DNA of 64,000 nt. Source: Pseudomonas sp. EpS/L25. GTDB taxonomy: Bacteria; Pseudomonadota; Gammaproteobacteria; Pseudomonadales; Pseudomonadaceae. Below are positions 35,673 through 45,341 of the stretch, piece after piece. The stretch is taken from contig NZ_LNUP01000011.1 of the NCBI RefSeq assembly GCF_001512295.1, positions 937,781 to 1,001,780 of the forward strand, written 5' to 3'. Numbering within the stretch: the first letter of the stretch is position 1; every line of letters begins with the position of its first letter. The position numbers and the translations under genes were made by a program. The notes beneath the pieces were generated by a model, which worked only from the letters and a program-made list of their open reading frames with translations, did no database searches and was not told the origin of the DNA.

Positions 35673-36634
35673 GCGATACCTTGCCGACCCGGGTACGGCT
35701 GGTCGAGGTCGGACCTCGCGATGGCCTGCAGAACGAGCCCCAGGCGCTGGGTGTCGCCGAGCGCATCCAGCTGTGCAAGACGCTGATCGCCGGCGGCGTG
35801 CAGCATCTGGAGGTGGGCAGCTTCGTCTCGCCCCGCTGGGTGCCGCAGATGGCCGGGACCGCAGAGGTGCTGGCGGGACTCGGGCGGCCGCCGGGTGTGG
35901 TCCGTTCGGTACTGGTACCCAACCTGAAAGGTTTCGAAGCCGCCCTGGCGGCGGGGGTGGACGAAATCGCCGTGTTCGCCGCTGCCTCGGAGGGCTTCTC
36001 CCAGCGCAACATCAACTGCTCCATCGCCGAGAGCCTGGCGCGCTTCGTACCCGTGGTCGAAGGCGCGCAGGCGGCGGGCATCCGGGTGCGCGGCTATGTG
36101 TCCTGTGTGCTGGGCTGCCCCTACGACGGCGCGATCGCCCCGGACCAGGTGGCCAGCGTGACCCGCGAGCTGCTGGAGCTGGGCTGCGCCGAGGTCTCCC
36201 TCGGCGACACGATTGGCGTCGGCACCCCGGGCCGCACGCGGGCGCTCTGGCAGCGGCTGGGGCGGGAGGTGCCCCTCGGCCGACTGGCCGGGCATTTCCA
36301 CGACACCTATGGCCAGGCCCTGGCCAACGTCTATGCCAGCCTGCTCGAAGGGGTGAGCGTGTTCGACAGCTCGGTCGCCGGCCTCGGCGGCTGTCCCTAT
36401 GCCCGGGGCGCCAGCGGCAATGTCGCCAGCGAGGACTTGGTCTATCTGCTGGACGGCCTGGGCATAGCGACCGGCCTCGACCTGGCCAGGCTAGTCGAGG
36501 TGGGCCAGCAGGTCTCCGCGCAGCTGGGGCGTCCCAACCAGTCGCGGGTCGGTCGCGCGCCAGGGCCAATCCGACGGCCGATTAGCGCAGGCTCTTCAGG
36601 CGCCCATGGCAACCGCCCGAGCTTGCTCCCATAA
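35669..36634 (+). CDS. liuE: Hydroxymethylglutaryl-CoA lyase
   Basis: TIM-barrel lyase cleaving HMG-CoA to acetoacetate and acetyl-CoA, the last step of the liu pathway. VRLVEVGPRDGLQNEPQ at the N-terminus, GHFHDTYGQALANV and the catalytic-loop GLGGCPYARGASGNVASED are intact. The frame is open upstream, but the ATG overlapping liuD is the start. The protein (321 residues) has about 20 extra C-terminal residues (PGPIRRPISAGSSG...) compared with the usual end, which may reflect a late frame change. This tail runs into the region of the next regulator gene. Confidence 0.93.
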   Translation: MSDTLPTRVRLVEVGPRDGLQNEPQALGVAERIQLCKTLIAGGVQHLEVGSFVSPRWVPQMAGTAEVLAGLGRPPGVVRSVLVPNLKGFEAALAAGVDEIAVFAAASEGFSQRNINCSIAESLARFVPVVEGAQAAGIRVRGYVSCVLGCPYDGAIAPDQVASVTRELLELGCAEVSLGDTIGVGTPGRTRALWQRLGREVPLGRLAGHFHDTYGQALANVYASLLEGVSVFDSSVAGLGGCPYARGASGNVASEDLVYLLDGLGIATGLDLARLVEVGQQVSAQLGRPNQSRVGRAPGPIRRPISAGSSGAHGNRPSLLP

Positions 36635-36662
36635 TGGTGCCTTTCTCCTCCAAGGACCTGTC

Positions 36663-37697
36663 TTGGCCAGGAAGTCCCGACGCGAACTCGCCCAGCAGGG
36701 TGGCACCACCGAGCTGCCCCTCACCGTGCGCGAAGTCGCCCTCGCCGCCGGGGTGTCGCCCATCACCGTGTCCCGCGCCCTGCACCGCCCGGCGCTGGTG
36801 AGCGACGCCACCCGCGAGCATGTCCTGGCCGTGGTCAAGGAACTGGGCTACGTGCCCAACCTGCTGGCGGGCAGCCTCGCCTCCAGCAAGAGCCGGCTGG
36901 TGGCCATCCTGCTGCCTACCATCGCCAACTCCATCTATGCCACCGTGGTGCAGGCGATCATGGAGCGTCTCACCGAGGCCGGCTACCAGGCGCTGATCGG
37001 TCCCACCGGCTATTCGCCGGAAAAGGAAGAGGAACTGCTGGAAGCCATCCTCGGTCGCCGCCCCGACGGCATCGTCCTCACCGGCACCCTGCACACCCCG
37101 GCCAGTCGCGCACGGCTGGCGGCGCTGAACATCCCGGTGGTGGAAGCCTGGGACCTAAGCGCCGAGGCCCTGGACATGCAGGTGGGCTTTTCCCACGAGC
37201 AGGTCGGCGTCGCCCTGGCGGAGCACTTCGTCGCCCGCGGCTATCGCCGCTTCGGGGTGATCTCGGTGGACGACCCTCGCGCCATGCGCCGCAACCTGGC
37301 CCTGCAAGCCCGCCTGGGCGAGCTGGGTATCGCCGAACTGCCCATGGCAGTGCTGCCCCTGCCGGCCACCTGGGAGGTCGGCCGGATCGGCTTGGCGCGC
37401 CTGCTGGAACGCCCGGAGCCGCCGGAACTGGTGCTGTGCAGTTCCGACACCCTGGCCCTGGGCGTGGTCGCCGAGGCCACCAGCCGCAGCCTGCGCATCC
37501 CCGAGCAGCTGGCGGTGATCGGCTTCGGCGACACCACCAATGGCCGCTTCGCCACGCCGGCGCTGTCCACGGTCAGCGTCAATGCCGACGCCATGGGCCA
37601 GCGCGTCGCCCAGGCGCTGCTCGATCGCCTGGCCGGTGATCCGACCGCCGTCCATCTGGATACTGGCTTCGTACTCCTCGAGCGCCAAAGCTCCTAG
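36663..37697 (+). CDS. LacI-family regulator of glucarate genes
   Basis: Winged LacI-type regulator of about 344 residues: HTH LTVREVALAAGVSPITVSRA followed by the hinge NLLAGSLASSKS, then a periplasmic-binding-like core (VAILLPTIANSIYATVVQAI). The TTG at 36663 has AAGGA 6 nt upstream and gives the standard short N-terminus; the frame is also open from an ATG at 36606 that would overlap liuE. Resembles the gluconate-repressor (GntR of LacI type) group. Two GATAACGCTATC operators downstream, before gudP, are probably its targets. Confidence 0.9.
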   Translation: MARKSRRELAQQGGTTELPLTVREVALAAGVSPITVSRALHRPALVSDATREHVLAVVKELGYVPNLLAGSLASSKSRLVAILLPTIANSIYATVVQAIMERLTEAGYQALIGPTGYSPEKEEELLEAILGRRPDGIVLTGTLHTPASRARLAALNIPVVEAWDLSAEALDMQVGFSHEQVGVALAEHFVARGYRRFGVISVDDPRAMRRNLALQARLGELGIAELPMAVLPLPATWEVGRIGLARLLERPEPPELVLCSSDTLALGVVAEATSRSLRIPEQLAVIGFGDTTNGRFATPALSTVSVNADAMGQRVAQALLDRLAGDPTAVHLDTGFVLLERQSS

Positions 37698-37735
37698 CGA
37701 TTTTTTGCAGGCACCCACAGATTTAGCAGTTGAAT

Positions 37736-37767
37736 GATAGCGTTATCTGTTTAATGATAACGCTATC
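37736..37767. promoter_or_regulatory. Paired LacI-type operators before gudP
   Basis: GATAGCGTTATC (37736-37747) and GATAACGCTATC (37756-37767) are exact reverse complements of each other, each with central CG as in LacI-family operators. Their centres are 20 bp apart, two helical turns, so two dimers would bind the same face. They are the only obvious regulatory feature between the LacI gene and gudP. Confidence 0.75.
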
Positions 37768-37844
37768 GTTGTCAGACGACTTACAACATAAGCCCGCTAC
37801 ACGATGTCAGCCCGCACACAAAAACAAACCAGTGGGAGCTCTCC

Positions 37845-39200
37845 ATGCACGAAACCAAGCAGACCCGCGTCCGCTATCTGATCCTGTTCATGCTGTTCGT
37901 GGTGACCACGATCAACTACGCCGACCGCGCCACCATTTCCATCGCCGGCTCCGCCCTGCAAAAAGACCTCGGCATCAGTGCCGTCTCCCTCGGCTACATC
38001 TTCTCCGCCTTCGGTTGGGCCTATGTGCTCGGCCAGATCCCCGGCGGCTGGCTACTGGATCGCTTCGGTTCGAAGAAGGTCTATGCCGCGAGCATCTTCA
38101 CCTGGTCGGTGTTCACCATGCTGCAAGGCTATATCGGTGAATTCGGCATCGGCACCGCGGTGTTCCTGCTGTTCGCCCTGAGATTCATGGTCGGCCTGGC
38201 CGAAGCTCCCTCCTTCCCCGGCAACGCCCGCATCGTCGCCGCCTGGTTCCCCACCAAGGAGCGCGGCACCGCCTCGGCGATCTTCAACTCGGCGCAGTAC
38301 TTCGCCACCGTGCTGTTCGCGCCGCTGATGGGCTGGATCGTCTATCACTTCGGCTGGCAGCACGTCTTCGTGGTGATGGGTGCCCTGGGCATCGCCTTCT
38401 CGGTGGTCTGGATGGCGGTGATCTATGGTCCCCGCGAGCATCCTCGCGCCAATGCCGCCGAGATCGACTACATCGCCAGCAACGGCGGCCTGGTCGACCT
38501 GGATACCCCCGGCAAGAAGAGCGAAGGGCCCAAGTGGAGCTACATCGGCCAGTTGCTGACCAATCGCATGATGGCCGGCATCTACCTGGGCCAGTTCTGC
38601 ATCAACGCCCTCACCTACTTCTTCCTCACCTGGTTCCCCGTGTACCTGGTGCAGGAACGCGGCATGACCATCCTCAAGGCCGGCATCATCGCCTCCCTGC
38701 CCGCCATCTGCGGCTTCATCGGCGGCGTGCTGGGCGGGGTGATCTCCGACTGGCTGCTGCGCCGCGGCAACAGCCTGAGCGTGGCGCGCAAGACGCCCAT
38801 CGTGGCCGGCATGCTGCTGTCGATGAGCATGATCCTCTGCAACTACGTCGACGCCGACTGGATGGTGGTGGGCTTCATGGCCATGGCCTTCTTCGGCAAG
38901 GGCATCGGTGCCCTGGGCTGGGCGGTGGTCTCCGACACCTCGCCCAAGCAGATCGCCGGCGTCTCCGGCGGCCTGTTCAACACCATCGGCAACCTGTCCT
39001 CCATCACCACCCCGATCATCATCGGCTACATCATCGCCGCCACCGGCTCCTTCAAGATGGCCCTGGTGTTCGTAGGGGCCAACGCCCTGGTGGCCGCCAT
39101 CAGTTACCTGTTCGTCGTCGGCGAGATCAAGCGGGTCGAGTTGCGGGGCGTGCCCACGCCACCCGCCGAAGCCCCGCTCGCCGCTGAAACCTCTCGCTGA
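37845..39200 (+). CDS. gudP: MFS glucarate/galactarate transporter
   Basis: A 451-residue permease with twelve transmembrane helices, of the anion:cation symporter family (GudP/GarP/D-galactonate type): TTINYADRATISIAGSALQK at TM1, the DRFGSKKV loop, and GLAEAPSFPGNARIVAAWFP. It takes up D-glucarate with a cation across the inner membrane. Placement next to glucarate dehydratase gives the substrate. A GGGAG ribosome binding site precedes the ATG, downstream of the twin operators. Confidence 0.92.
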   Translation: MHETKQTRVRYLILFMLFVVTTINYADRATISIAGSALQKDLGISAVSLGYIFSAFGWAYVLGQIPGGWLLDRFGSKKVYAASIFTWSVFTMLQGYIGEFGIGTAVFLLFALRFMVGLAEAPSFPGNARIVAAWFPTKERGTASAIFNSAQYFATVLFAPLMGWIVYHFGWQHVFVVMGALGIAFSVVWMAVIYGPREHPRANAAEIDYIASNGGLVDLDTPGKKSEGPKWSYIGQLLTNRMMAGIYLGQFCINALTYFFLTWFPVYLVQERGMTILKAGIIASLPAICGFIGGVLGGVISDWLLRRGNSLSVARKTPIVAGMLLSMSMILCNYVDADWMVVGFMAMAFFGKGIGALGWAVVSDTSPKQIAGVSGGLFNTIGNLSSITTPIIIGYIIAATGSFKMALVFVGANALVAAISYLFVVGEIKRVELRGVPTPPAEAPLAAETSR

Positions 39201-39218
39201 TCACCAAGGAGCCCGACC

Positions 39219-40577
39219 ATGACGCAATTCGACGCCACTCCCGCCCTGCACACCGGCACCCCGGTGGTCACCTCGCTGGAAGTCGTGCCCGTCGCCGGCC
39301 AGGACAGCATGCTGCTCAACCTGAGCGGCGCCCACGGCCCCTACTTCACCCGCAACGTGCTGATCCTCAAGGACAACGCCGGCCGCACCGGGGTCGGCGA
39401 GGTACCTGGCGGCGAGAGCATCCGCCAGACGCTGGAAGACGCCCGCCAATTCCTCATCGGCCAGCCACTGGGCCAGTACCAGCGCATCCTCGGCCAGGTG
39501 CGCCAGGCCTTCGCCGGCCGCGATGCCGGCGGCCGGGGCCTGCAGACCTTCGACCTGCGCATCACCATCCATGCCGTCACCGCCCTGGAAGCCGCCCTGC
39601 TCGACCTGCTCGGCCAGCACCTGGAGGTGCCGGTGGCGGCCCTGCTCGGCGAAGGCCAGCAGCGCGATGCCGTGGAGATGCTCGGCTACCTGTTCTATGT
39701 CGGCGACCGCACCAAGACCACCCTGGACTACCGCAGCGAAGCCGAGAGCGACGACGCCTGGTTCCGCGTGCGTAACGAAGAGGCCCTGACACCCGAGACG
39801 GTGGTGCGCCTGGCCGAGGCCGCCTATGACCGCTACGGTTTCAAGGACTTCAAGCTCAAGGGCGGCGTGCTCAGCGGCGATGCCGAGATCGAGGCGGTCA
39901 CCGCCCTGGCCGAGCGCTTCCCCGAGGCGCGCGTGACCCTGGACCCCAATGGCGCCTGGTCGCTCAAGGAAGCCATCCGCCTGTGCCGCGACCAGCACCA
40001 GGTGCTGGCCTATGCCGAGGACCCCTGTGGCGCCGAGAACGGTTATTCCGGACGCGAGGTGATGGCCGAATTCCGCCGCGCCACCGGCCTGCCCACCGCC
40101 ACCAACATGATCGCTACCGACTGGCGCCAGATGGGCCATGCCATCCAGCTGCAATCGGTGGACATCCCCCTGGCCGATCCCCACTTCTGGACCATGCAGG
40201 GCTCGGTGCGCGTCGCCCAGATGTGCAACGACTGGGGCCTGACCTGGGGTTCGCACTCCAACAACCACTTCGACATCTCCCTGGCCATGTTCACCCACGT
40301 CGCCGCCGCGGCGCCGGGCAAGATCACCGCCATCGACACCCACTGGATCTGGCAGGATGGTCAACGCCTCACCCGCCAGCCCCTGGAGATCAAGGGCGGC
40401 CTGGTCGCGGTGCCGCAGCAGGGTGGCCTGGGTGTGGAGCTGGATCTGGACGCCCTCGCCCGTGCCCACGAGCTGTACCAGACCAAGGGCCTCGGCGCGC
40501 GGGACGACGCCATGGCCATGCAATTCCTCTCGCCCAACTGGACCTTCGATAACAAGCGCCCCTGCCTGGTGCGCTGA
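39219..40577 (+). CDS. gudD: Glucarate dehydratase
   Basis: Enolase-superfamily enzyme (452 residues) that dehydrates D-glucarate (and L-idarate) to 5-keto-4-deoxyglucarate. Visible are [13 protein letters not shown] with the KxK base pair, metal-binding [11 protein letters not shown] and AYAEDPCG, and the His-Asp region [17 protein letters not shown]. It begins 18 nt after gudP behind AAGGAG. The next pathway gene (5-dehydro-4-deoxyglucarate dehydratase or aldolase) is not in this window. Confidence 0.95.
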   Translation: MTQFDATPALHTGTPVVTSLEVVPVAGQDSMLLNLSGAHGPYFTRNVLILKDNAGRTGVGEVPGGESIRQTLEDARQFLIGQPLGQYQRILGQVRQAFAGRDAGGRGLQTFDLRITIHAVTALEAALLDLLGQHLEVPVAALLGEGQQRDAVEMLGYLFYVGDRTKTTLDYRSEAESDDAWFRVRNEEALTPETVVRLAEAAYDRYGFKDFKLKGGVLSGDAEIEAVTALAERFPEARVTLDPNGAWSLKEAIRLCRDQHQVLAYAEDPCGAENGYSGREVMAEFRRATGLPTATNMIATDWRQMGHAIQLQSVDIPLADPHFWTMQGSVRVAQMCNDWGLTWGSHSNNHFDISLAMFTHVAAAAPGKITAIDTHWIWQDGQRLTRQPLEIKGGLVAVPQQGGLGVELDLDALARAHELYQTKGLGARDDAMAMQFLSPNWTFDNKRPCLVR

Positions 40578-40657
40578 GTCGAATCCGTCCTGCGGCAGGC
40601 GATCGCTCGGCATGACGCGGGGCGCTCGCCCCGACCGCGCCTCCCTGCCTCCACCAA

Positions 40658-40675
40658 TTACATATTTAGTTACAT
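40658..40675. promoter_or_regulatory. TTACAT direct repeat before the YfdX gene
   Basis: TTACAT-N6-TTACAT is an AT-rich direct repeat in otherwise GC-rich DNA, about 120 nt upstream of the yfdX-like start. It resembles tandem half-sites of OmpR-type response regulators; the regulator is unknown. The CGGGGCG-CT-CGCCCCG hairpin just before (40618-40633) may terminate gudPD. Confidence 0.4.
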
Positions 40676-40794
40676 CTACCGATAGCCAGCTAAGCGTTCG
40701 TTAAGCTCGCGGGATCGACACTGACCTCACGGTATCCCGCAGCCCTGCCCGATACCCCTGCGGTTCCAGTCACTTTCGTATCCGGGAGAAGCAC

Positions 40795-41505
40795 ATGAAC
40801 CTCAATCGTCGTATCGCCAAAAGCCTCCTCGTCCTGGCCATCGCCTCGGTCTTTTCCACCGCCGCGCTGGCCGACACCCGACCCGACGTCGCCACCCAGC
40901 AGGTCGCCACCCTGCCGGCGATTTCCCAGCAGGGCCAATCGGCCTTCAAGGACGTGATCGCCGCGCGCCAGGATCTCTTCGAAGGTCACGTCGATCAGGC
41001 CAAGCAGCAGCTGGGTGCCGCCGAGAGCGCGCTGCAAACGGCCCAGACCGACAAGACCGCCTATCTCAAGTCGGCCAAGGACCTGCGGGATCAGGACGGC
41101 CAGCTCGTGCAGGTCTCCGCGCAGGACGCCAAGGCCACGGCCTGGCTGCCGATCTGGAGCGGTATGGCGCTGCGTGACGACTATGTCGCCACCCCGGCCA
41201 AGAATCAGGCCGTGGCCCAGGCCAGCGAGAAGATCCAGCAGGGCGACACCCAGGGCGCCGGCGAGATCCTCAAGGTGGCCGGGGTCGACGTCGACTACTC
41301 CACCGCCGTGCTGCCGGCGCAGGAAACCCTGGACCTGGTGCACAGAGCCAGCCAGGAACTGGCCCACGATCAGTTCTGGCAGGCCAACCTGACGCTCAAG
41401 CAGGTGCAGAACAACTTGAGATTCGACAACGCCAACGTCGACGTGACCCCCACCAGCTGGTTCTCCAGGACCACCACGGTCTTCACTCCGGTCGACAAGA
41501 CCTGA
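40795..41505 (+). CDS. Secreted YfdX-family protein
   Basis: A 236-residue protein with a signal peptide (cleavage near ALA-DT at about 26) and a mostly helical mature part (AFKDVIAARQDLFEGHVDQA, later GDTQGAGEILKVAGVDVDYS and FWQANLTLKQVQNNLRFD) matching the YfdX family. YfdX proteins are periplasmic, and in enterobacteria some are acid- or EvgA-induced with a proposed chaperone role; here the function is unproven. Monocistronic, with its own promoter region and an inverted repeat after it. Confidence 0.82.
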   Translation: MNLNRRIAKSLLVLAIASVFSTAALADTRPDVATQQVATLPAISQQGQSAFKDVIAARQDLFEGHVDQAKQQLGAAESALQTAQTDKTAYLKSAKDLRDQDGQLVQVSAQDAKATAWLPIWSGMALRDDYVATPAKNQAVAQASEKIQQGDTQGAGEILKVAGVDVDYSTAVLPAQETLDLVHRASQELAHDQFWQANLTLKQVQNNLRFDNANVDVTPTSWFSRTTTVFTPVDKT

Positions 41506-41531
41506 GTCGGTCGCAGGCGCCTGAGATCAAC

Positions 41532-41560
41532 GGAATCGTTAACCTCAGCGTAACGATTCC
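41532..41560. promoter_or_regulatory. Inverted repeat (LysR-type box) before mdcA
   Basis: GGAATCGTTA (41532-41541) and TAACGATTCC (41551-41560) are perfect arms around a 9-nt spacer, so GTTA-N9-TAAC fits a LysR T-N11-A box. Outer bases ATCAAC/GTTGAT extend the symmetry. It lies 75 nt upstream of mdcA and is the likely MdcR site, though it could also act as the yfdX terminator stem. Confidence 0.6.
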
Positions 41561-41634
41561 GTAATCAGGTTGATTGAATGCCCGGCAGTCGAGGTCTAGG
41601 GTGACTCCACGACAGGTGATACGTGGAGACCCTA

Positions 41635-43311
41635 ATGACAACGACATCCTCCCCACCGGCTCGGATCGCCAGGCGCCGCAGCGACAAGCAGCAGCGCCTG
41701 GACCGGGTGGCCGCGCTGGCCGATGGCAAGGTGCTGCCCACCGCGTCCATCGTCGCGGCCCTGGAACAGCTGCTGGCCCCCGGCGACCGGGTGGTGCTGG
41801 AAGGCAACAACCAGAAGCAGGCCGACTTCCTCTCCCGCAGCCTGGCCCAGGTCGATCCGGCCAAGCTGCACGACCTGCACATGATCATGCCCAGCGTCGG
41901 TCGCGCCGAGCACCTGGACCTCTTCGAACGCGGCATTGCCCGCAAGCTGGACTTCTCCTTCGCCGGCACTCAGAGCCTGAGGATCAGCCAGCTGCTGGAG
42001 GATGGCCTGCTGGAAGTCGGCGCCATCCACACCTACATCGAACTCTATGCCCGGCTGCTGGTGGACCTGATTCCCAAGGTGGTGCTCAGCGCCGGCTTCA
42101 TGGCCGATCGCGCCGGCAACATCTACACCGGCCCCAGCACCGAGGACAGCCCGGCGCTGATCGAGCCGGCGGCCTTCAGCGACGGCATCGTCATCGTCCA
42201 GGTCAATCAGCTGGTGGACGACGTGTCCGAATTGCCGCGAGTCGACATCCCGGCGGACTGGGTGGATTTCGTAGTGGTGGCCGATCGGCCCTTCTACATC
42301 GAACCGCTGTTCACCCGCGATCCGCGCCACATCAAGCCGGTACATGTATTGATGGCGATGATGGCGATCCGCGGCATCTATGAACGCCACCAGGTACAGT
42401 CGCTCAACCACGGCATCGGCTTCAACACCGCGGCCATCGAGCTGATCCTGCCCACCTACGGCGAGCGCCTGGGCCTCAAGGGCAAGATCTGCCGGCACTG
42501 GACGCTCAATCCCCACCCCACGCTGATCCCGGCCATCGAGAGCGGCTGGGTGGAAAGCGTGCACTGCTTTGGCACCGAGCTGGGTATGGAAGGCTATATC
42601 GCCCAGCGCCCGGACGTCTTCTTCACCGGTCGCGACGGTTCGCTGCGCTCCAACCGCCTGCTCTGCCAACTGGCCGGCCAGTACGCCGTGGACCTCTTCA
42701 TTGGCGCTACCCTGCAGGTGGATGGTGACGGCCATTCCTCCACCGTGACCCGGGGGCGCCTGGCCGGCTTCGGTGGCGCGCCCAACATGGGCCATGACCC
42801 ACGCGGTCGCCGCCATCCCACCCCGGCCTGGCTGGACATGCGTCAGCAGACCGGCGACGGCGCCCCAGCGCTGCTGGCGCGTGGCAAGAAGCTGGTGGTG
42901 CAGATGGTCGAGACCTTCCAGGAAGGCGGCAAGCCCACCTTCGTCGACACCCTGGATGCGGTGGAAGTGGCGCGCAAGAGCGGCATGCCGCTGGCGCCCA
43001 TCATGGTCTATGGCGACGACGTCACCCACCTGCTTACCGAGGAAGGCATCGCCTATCTCTACCGCGCCCGCTCCCTGGAAGAGCGCCGGGCGATGATCGC
43101 CGCGGTGGCCGGGGTCACCACCATCGGCCTGCGCAGCGATCCGGCCGAGGCCCGGCGGCTGCGCCAGGAAGGCCTGGTGGCCCTGCCCGAGGACCTCGGC
43201 ATCCGCCGCACCGATGCCAGTCGCGAGTTGCTCGCCGCCAAGAGCATCGGCGAGCTGGTGGAATGGTCGGGCGGCCTCTATCAACCCCCGGCGAAGTTCA
43301 GGAGCTGGTGA
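41635..43311 (+). CDS. mdcA: Malonate decarboxylase, alpha subunit
   Basis: Acetyl-ACP:malonate ACP transferase subunit (558 residues) of biotin-independent malonate decarboxylase, exchanging acetyl for malonyl on the carrier protein. Opening [22 protein letters not shown], then [19 protein letters not shown] and [17 protein letters not shown] are characteristic. The ATG at 41635 with GGAGAC upstream is preferred to the GTG at 41623. Shares one base with mdcB (TGATG). First gene of the mdc operon. Confidence 0.95.
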   Translation: MTTTSSPPARIARRRSDKQQRLDRVAALADGKVLPTASIVAALEQLLAPGDRVVLEGNNQKQADFLSRSLAQVDPAKLHDLHMIMPSVGRAEHLDLFERGIARKLDFSFAGTQSLRISQLLEDGLLEVGAIHTYIELYARLLVDLIPKVVLSAGFMADRAGNIYTGPSTEDSPALIEPAAFSDGIVIVQVNQLVDDVSELPRVDIPADWVDFVVVADRPFYIEPLFTRDPRHIKPVHVLMAMMAIRGIYERHQVQSLNHGIGFNTAAIELILPTYGERLGLKGKICRHWTLNPHPTLIPAIESGWVESVHCFGTELGMEGYIAQRPDVFFTGRDGSLRSNRLLCQLAGQYAVDLFIGATLQVDGDGHSSTVTRGRLAGFGGAPNMGHDPRGRRHPTPAWLDMRQQTGDGAPALLARGKKLVVQMVETFQEGGKPTFVDTLDAVEVARKSGMPLAPIMVYGDDVTHLLTEEGIAYLYRARSLEERRAMIAAVAGVTTIGLRSDPAEARRLRQEGLVALPEDLGIRRTDASRELLAAKSIGELVEWSGGLYQPPAKFRSW

Positions 43312-44168
43312 TGCGCGCCCTCGCCCGTCTTGCCCCATCCCCCGCCGAGCGCCTGGCCGAACTGGCCGTATCCGCCCTGGTGGACGAAGCCGAACTCTCG
43401 CCCAAGCCGGCCCTGGTGGATCGCCGCGGCCAGGGTGCCCACCGTGACCTCAGCCTCGGCCTGATGCTGACCTCGGCCCAGGCCCTGCAGCCCTGTTTCC
43501 AGGCCATGGCAGAAGCCGCCGAGCGGGGGCTGCCCGCCGCCGAACTGCGCCGCCTGATTGGCCAACTGGGGCGTGACGGCGAAGCCGCCATGCTGCAGGT
43601 CACCCACGGGGTCAACACTCACCGCGGCGCCATCTGGGCGCTGGGGCTGCTGGTGACGGCGACCGTGCATGAGCGTCCGACTTCCGCCCAGGCGCTGTGC
43701 CGGGCGGCCGGGCGCCTGGCCAGCCTGCCCGATCCGGACGCGACCCAGGCGGCGCCCAGCCATGGCCAGCGCGTCGCCCAGCGCTATGGCGTCGGCGGCG
43801 CCCGGGCCGAGGCCGCTGCGGGCTTTCCCGCCATCCACCAGCGCGGTCTGCCGCAGTTGCGCGCCAGCCGCCAGGCCGGTGCAGGCGAACAGAACGCTCG
43901 CCTGGATGCGCTGCTAGCCATCATGACCGCGCTGGACGATACCTGCGTGCTGCACCGGGGCGGCCCTGCGGCCCTCACCACCATGCAGCAGGGCGCCCAC
44001 GCCGTGCTGCAGGCCGGGGGCAGCGCCAGTTTCGCCGGGCGGCGCCAGCTGCTGACCCTGGACCGCCAGTTGCTGGCCGCCAATGCCTCCCCTGGCGGCG
44101 CCGCCGATCTGCTGGCCGCCACCCTTCTCGTCGATCGCCTGGAGCCCCGGCTCCCCGGAGACCTTTGA
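43311..44168 (+). CDS. mdcB: Triphosphoribosyl-dephospho-CoA synthase
   Basis: Makes 2'-(5''-triphosphoribosyl)-3'-dephospho-CoA, the prosthetic-group precursor for MdcC, from ATP and dephospho-CoA. The 285-residue CitG/MdcB-family protein shows [20 protein letters not shown] near the start, [19 protein letters not shown] in the middle and the [11 protein letters not shown] segment. TGATG overlaps with both neighbours (mdcA, mdcC). Confidence 0.93.
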   Translation: MRALARLAPSPAERLAELAVSALVDEAELSPKPALVDRRGQGAHRDLSLGLMLTSAQALQPCFQAMAEAAERGLPAAELRRLIGQLGRDGEAAMLQVTHGVNTHRGAIWALGLLVTATVHERPTSAQALCRAAGRLASLPDPDATQAAPSHGQRVAQRYGVGGARAEAAAGFPAIHQRGLPQLRASRQAGAGEQNARLDALLAIMTALDDTCVLHRGGPAALTTMQQGAHAVLQAGGSASFAGRRQLLTLDRQLLAANASPGGAADLLAATLLVDRLEPRLPGDL

Positions 44169-44482
44169 TGGAACACTTCACCTGCCGCTATCCGGCCAGC
44201 CAGCGCCGCCAGGGCCGCGCCCTGGTGGGCTGCGTCGGCTCGGGGGACCTGGAGGTCCTCCTCGAACCCGCCAGCGCCGACTTCACCCTCAAGGTGACCA
44301 CCTCGGTCAACGGCAGCGAACCGCGCTGGCGCGCCCTCTTCGACCGGCTGTTCGCCACCCGTGAGGACCTGCCGGCCCTGACCCTCGACATCCATGACTT
44401 CGGCGCCACCCCTGGCGTGGTGCGCCTGCGCCTGGAGCAGGGCCTGGAAACCCTCGACCTGGAGGACAGCAGCCATGGCTGA
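44168..44482 (+). CDS. mdcC: Malonate decarboxylase acyl carrier protein (delta)
   Basis: The 104-residue carrier protein bearing the phosphoribosyl-dephospho-CoA group on Ser25 in VGSGDLEVL, as established for the family. It shuttles acetyl and malonyl thioesters between MdcA and MdcDE. Start is by TGATG overlap with mdcB; its 3' end overlaps mdcD by 8 nt. Confidence 0.93.
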   Translation: MEHFTCRYPASQRRQGRALVGCVGSGDLEVLLEPASADFTLKVTTSVNGSEPRWRALFDRLFATREDLPALTLDIHDFGATPGVVRLRLEQGLETLDLEDSSHG

Positions 44483-45341
44483 CGCGACCCTTCCCGATGT
44501 CCAGGAGCTGCTGCACAGCCGCAGCTTCGTCGAACTCGGCGCCCGCGAGCGGGCCCGTGTGGTGCTCGATGCCGGCAGCTTTCGCGAACTGGTCGGTCCC
44601 TTCGAACGGCTGATGTCGCCGTGGCTGCCCAAGCAGGGCATCGTCTGCCAGGCCGATGACGGCGTGGTGGTGGCCAAGGGGCTCATCGACGGCCAGCCCG
44701 CGGTGGTCTGCGCCATTGAGGGCGCCTTCCAGGGCGGCAGCATGGGCGAAGTGGGCGGCGCCAAGATCGCCGGGGCCCTGGAGCTGGCGCTGGAAGACAA
44801 TCTCGCCGGTACCCCGACCCGCGCCGTACTGCTGCTGGAAACCGGCGGTGTGCGCCTGCAGGAAGCCAATCTGGGCCTGGCCGCCATCGCCGAGATCCAG
44901 GCGGCCATCGTCGCCTTGCGCGCGCACCAGCCGGTCATCGGCGTCATCGCCGGCAGCGTCGGTTGCTTTGGTGGCATGTCCATCGCCGCGGGCCTGTGCA
45001 GTCAGCTGATCGTCACCTGCGAGGCCCGCCTGGGGCTCAATGGGCCCCAGGTGATCGAGCAGGAAGCCGGCATCGAGGAATACGATTCCCGCGACCGCCC
45101 CTTCATCTGGAGCCTGACCGGCGGCGAGCAGCGGGTCGCCTCGGGCCTGGCCGACGTCTTCGTCGTCGACGACAGCACCGCCGTGGCCACCGCCATTCGG
45201 CAGGGCTTCACCCGAGGCATTGCCGCCCCTTTGCGCAGCCAGCAGGCCGACCACTACCTGACGCATCTTGCCGATCTCGACACCCGCCCCCAGGCGGATG
45301 CCGCCGCGGTCCGTCAACTCTATGCCGGAGACCAGCCATGA
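44475..45341 (+). CDS. mdcD: Malonate decarboxylase, beta subunit
   Basis: Carboxyltransferase-like decarboxylase subunit (288 residues) that, with MdcE, releases CO2 from malonyl-ACP. Crotonase-fold segments are VVCAIEGAFQGGSMGEVGGA, LLLETGGVRLQEANLGLAAI and VIGVIAGSVGCFGGMSIAAG. The ATG at 44475 was chosen although the frame is open upstream. Overlaps mdcE by 4 nt. Confidence 0.94.
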   Translation: MADATLPDVQELLHSRSFVELGARERARVVLDAGSFRELVGPFERLMSPWLPKQGIVCQADDGVVVAKGLIDGQPAVVCAIEGAFQGGSMGEVGGAKIAGALELALEDNLAGTPTRAVLLLETGGVRLQEANLGLAAIAEIQAAIVALRAHQPVIGVIAGSVGCFGGMSIAAGLCSQLIVTCEARLGLNGPQVIEQEAGIEEYDSRDRPFIWSLTGGEQRVASGLADVFVVDDSTAVATAIRQGFTRGIAAPLRSQQADHYLTHLADLDTRPQADAAAVRQLYAGDQP

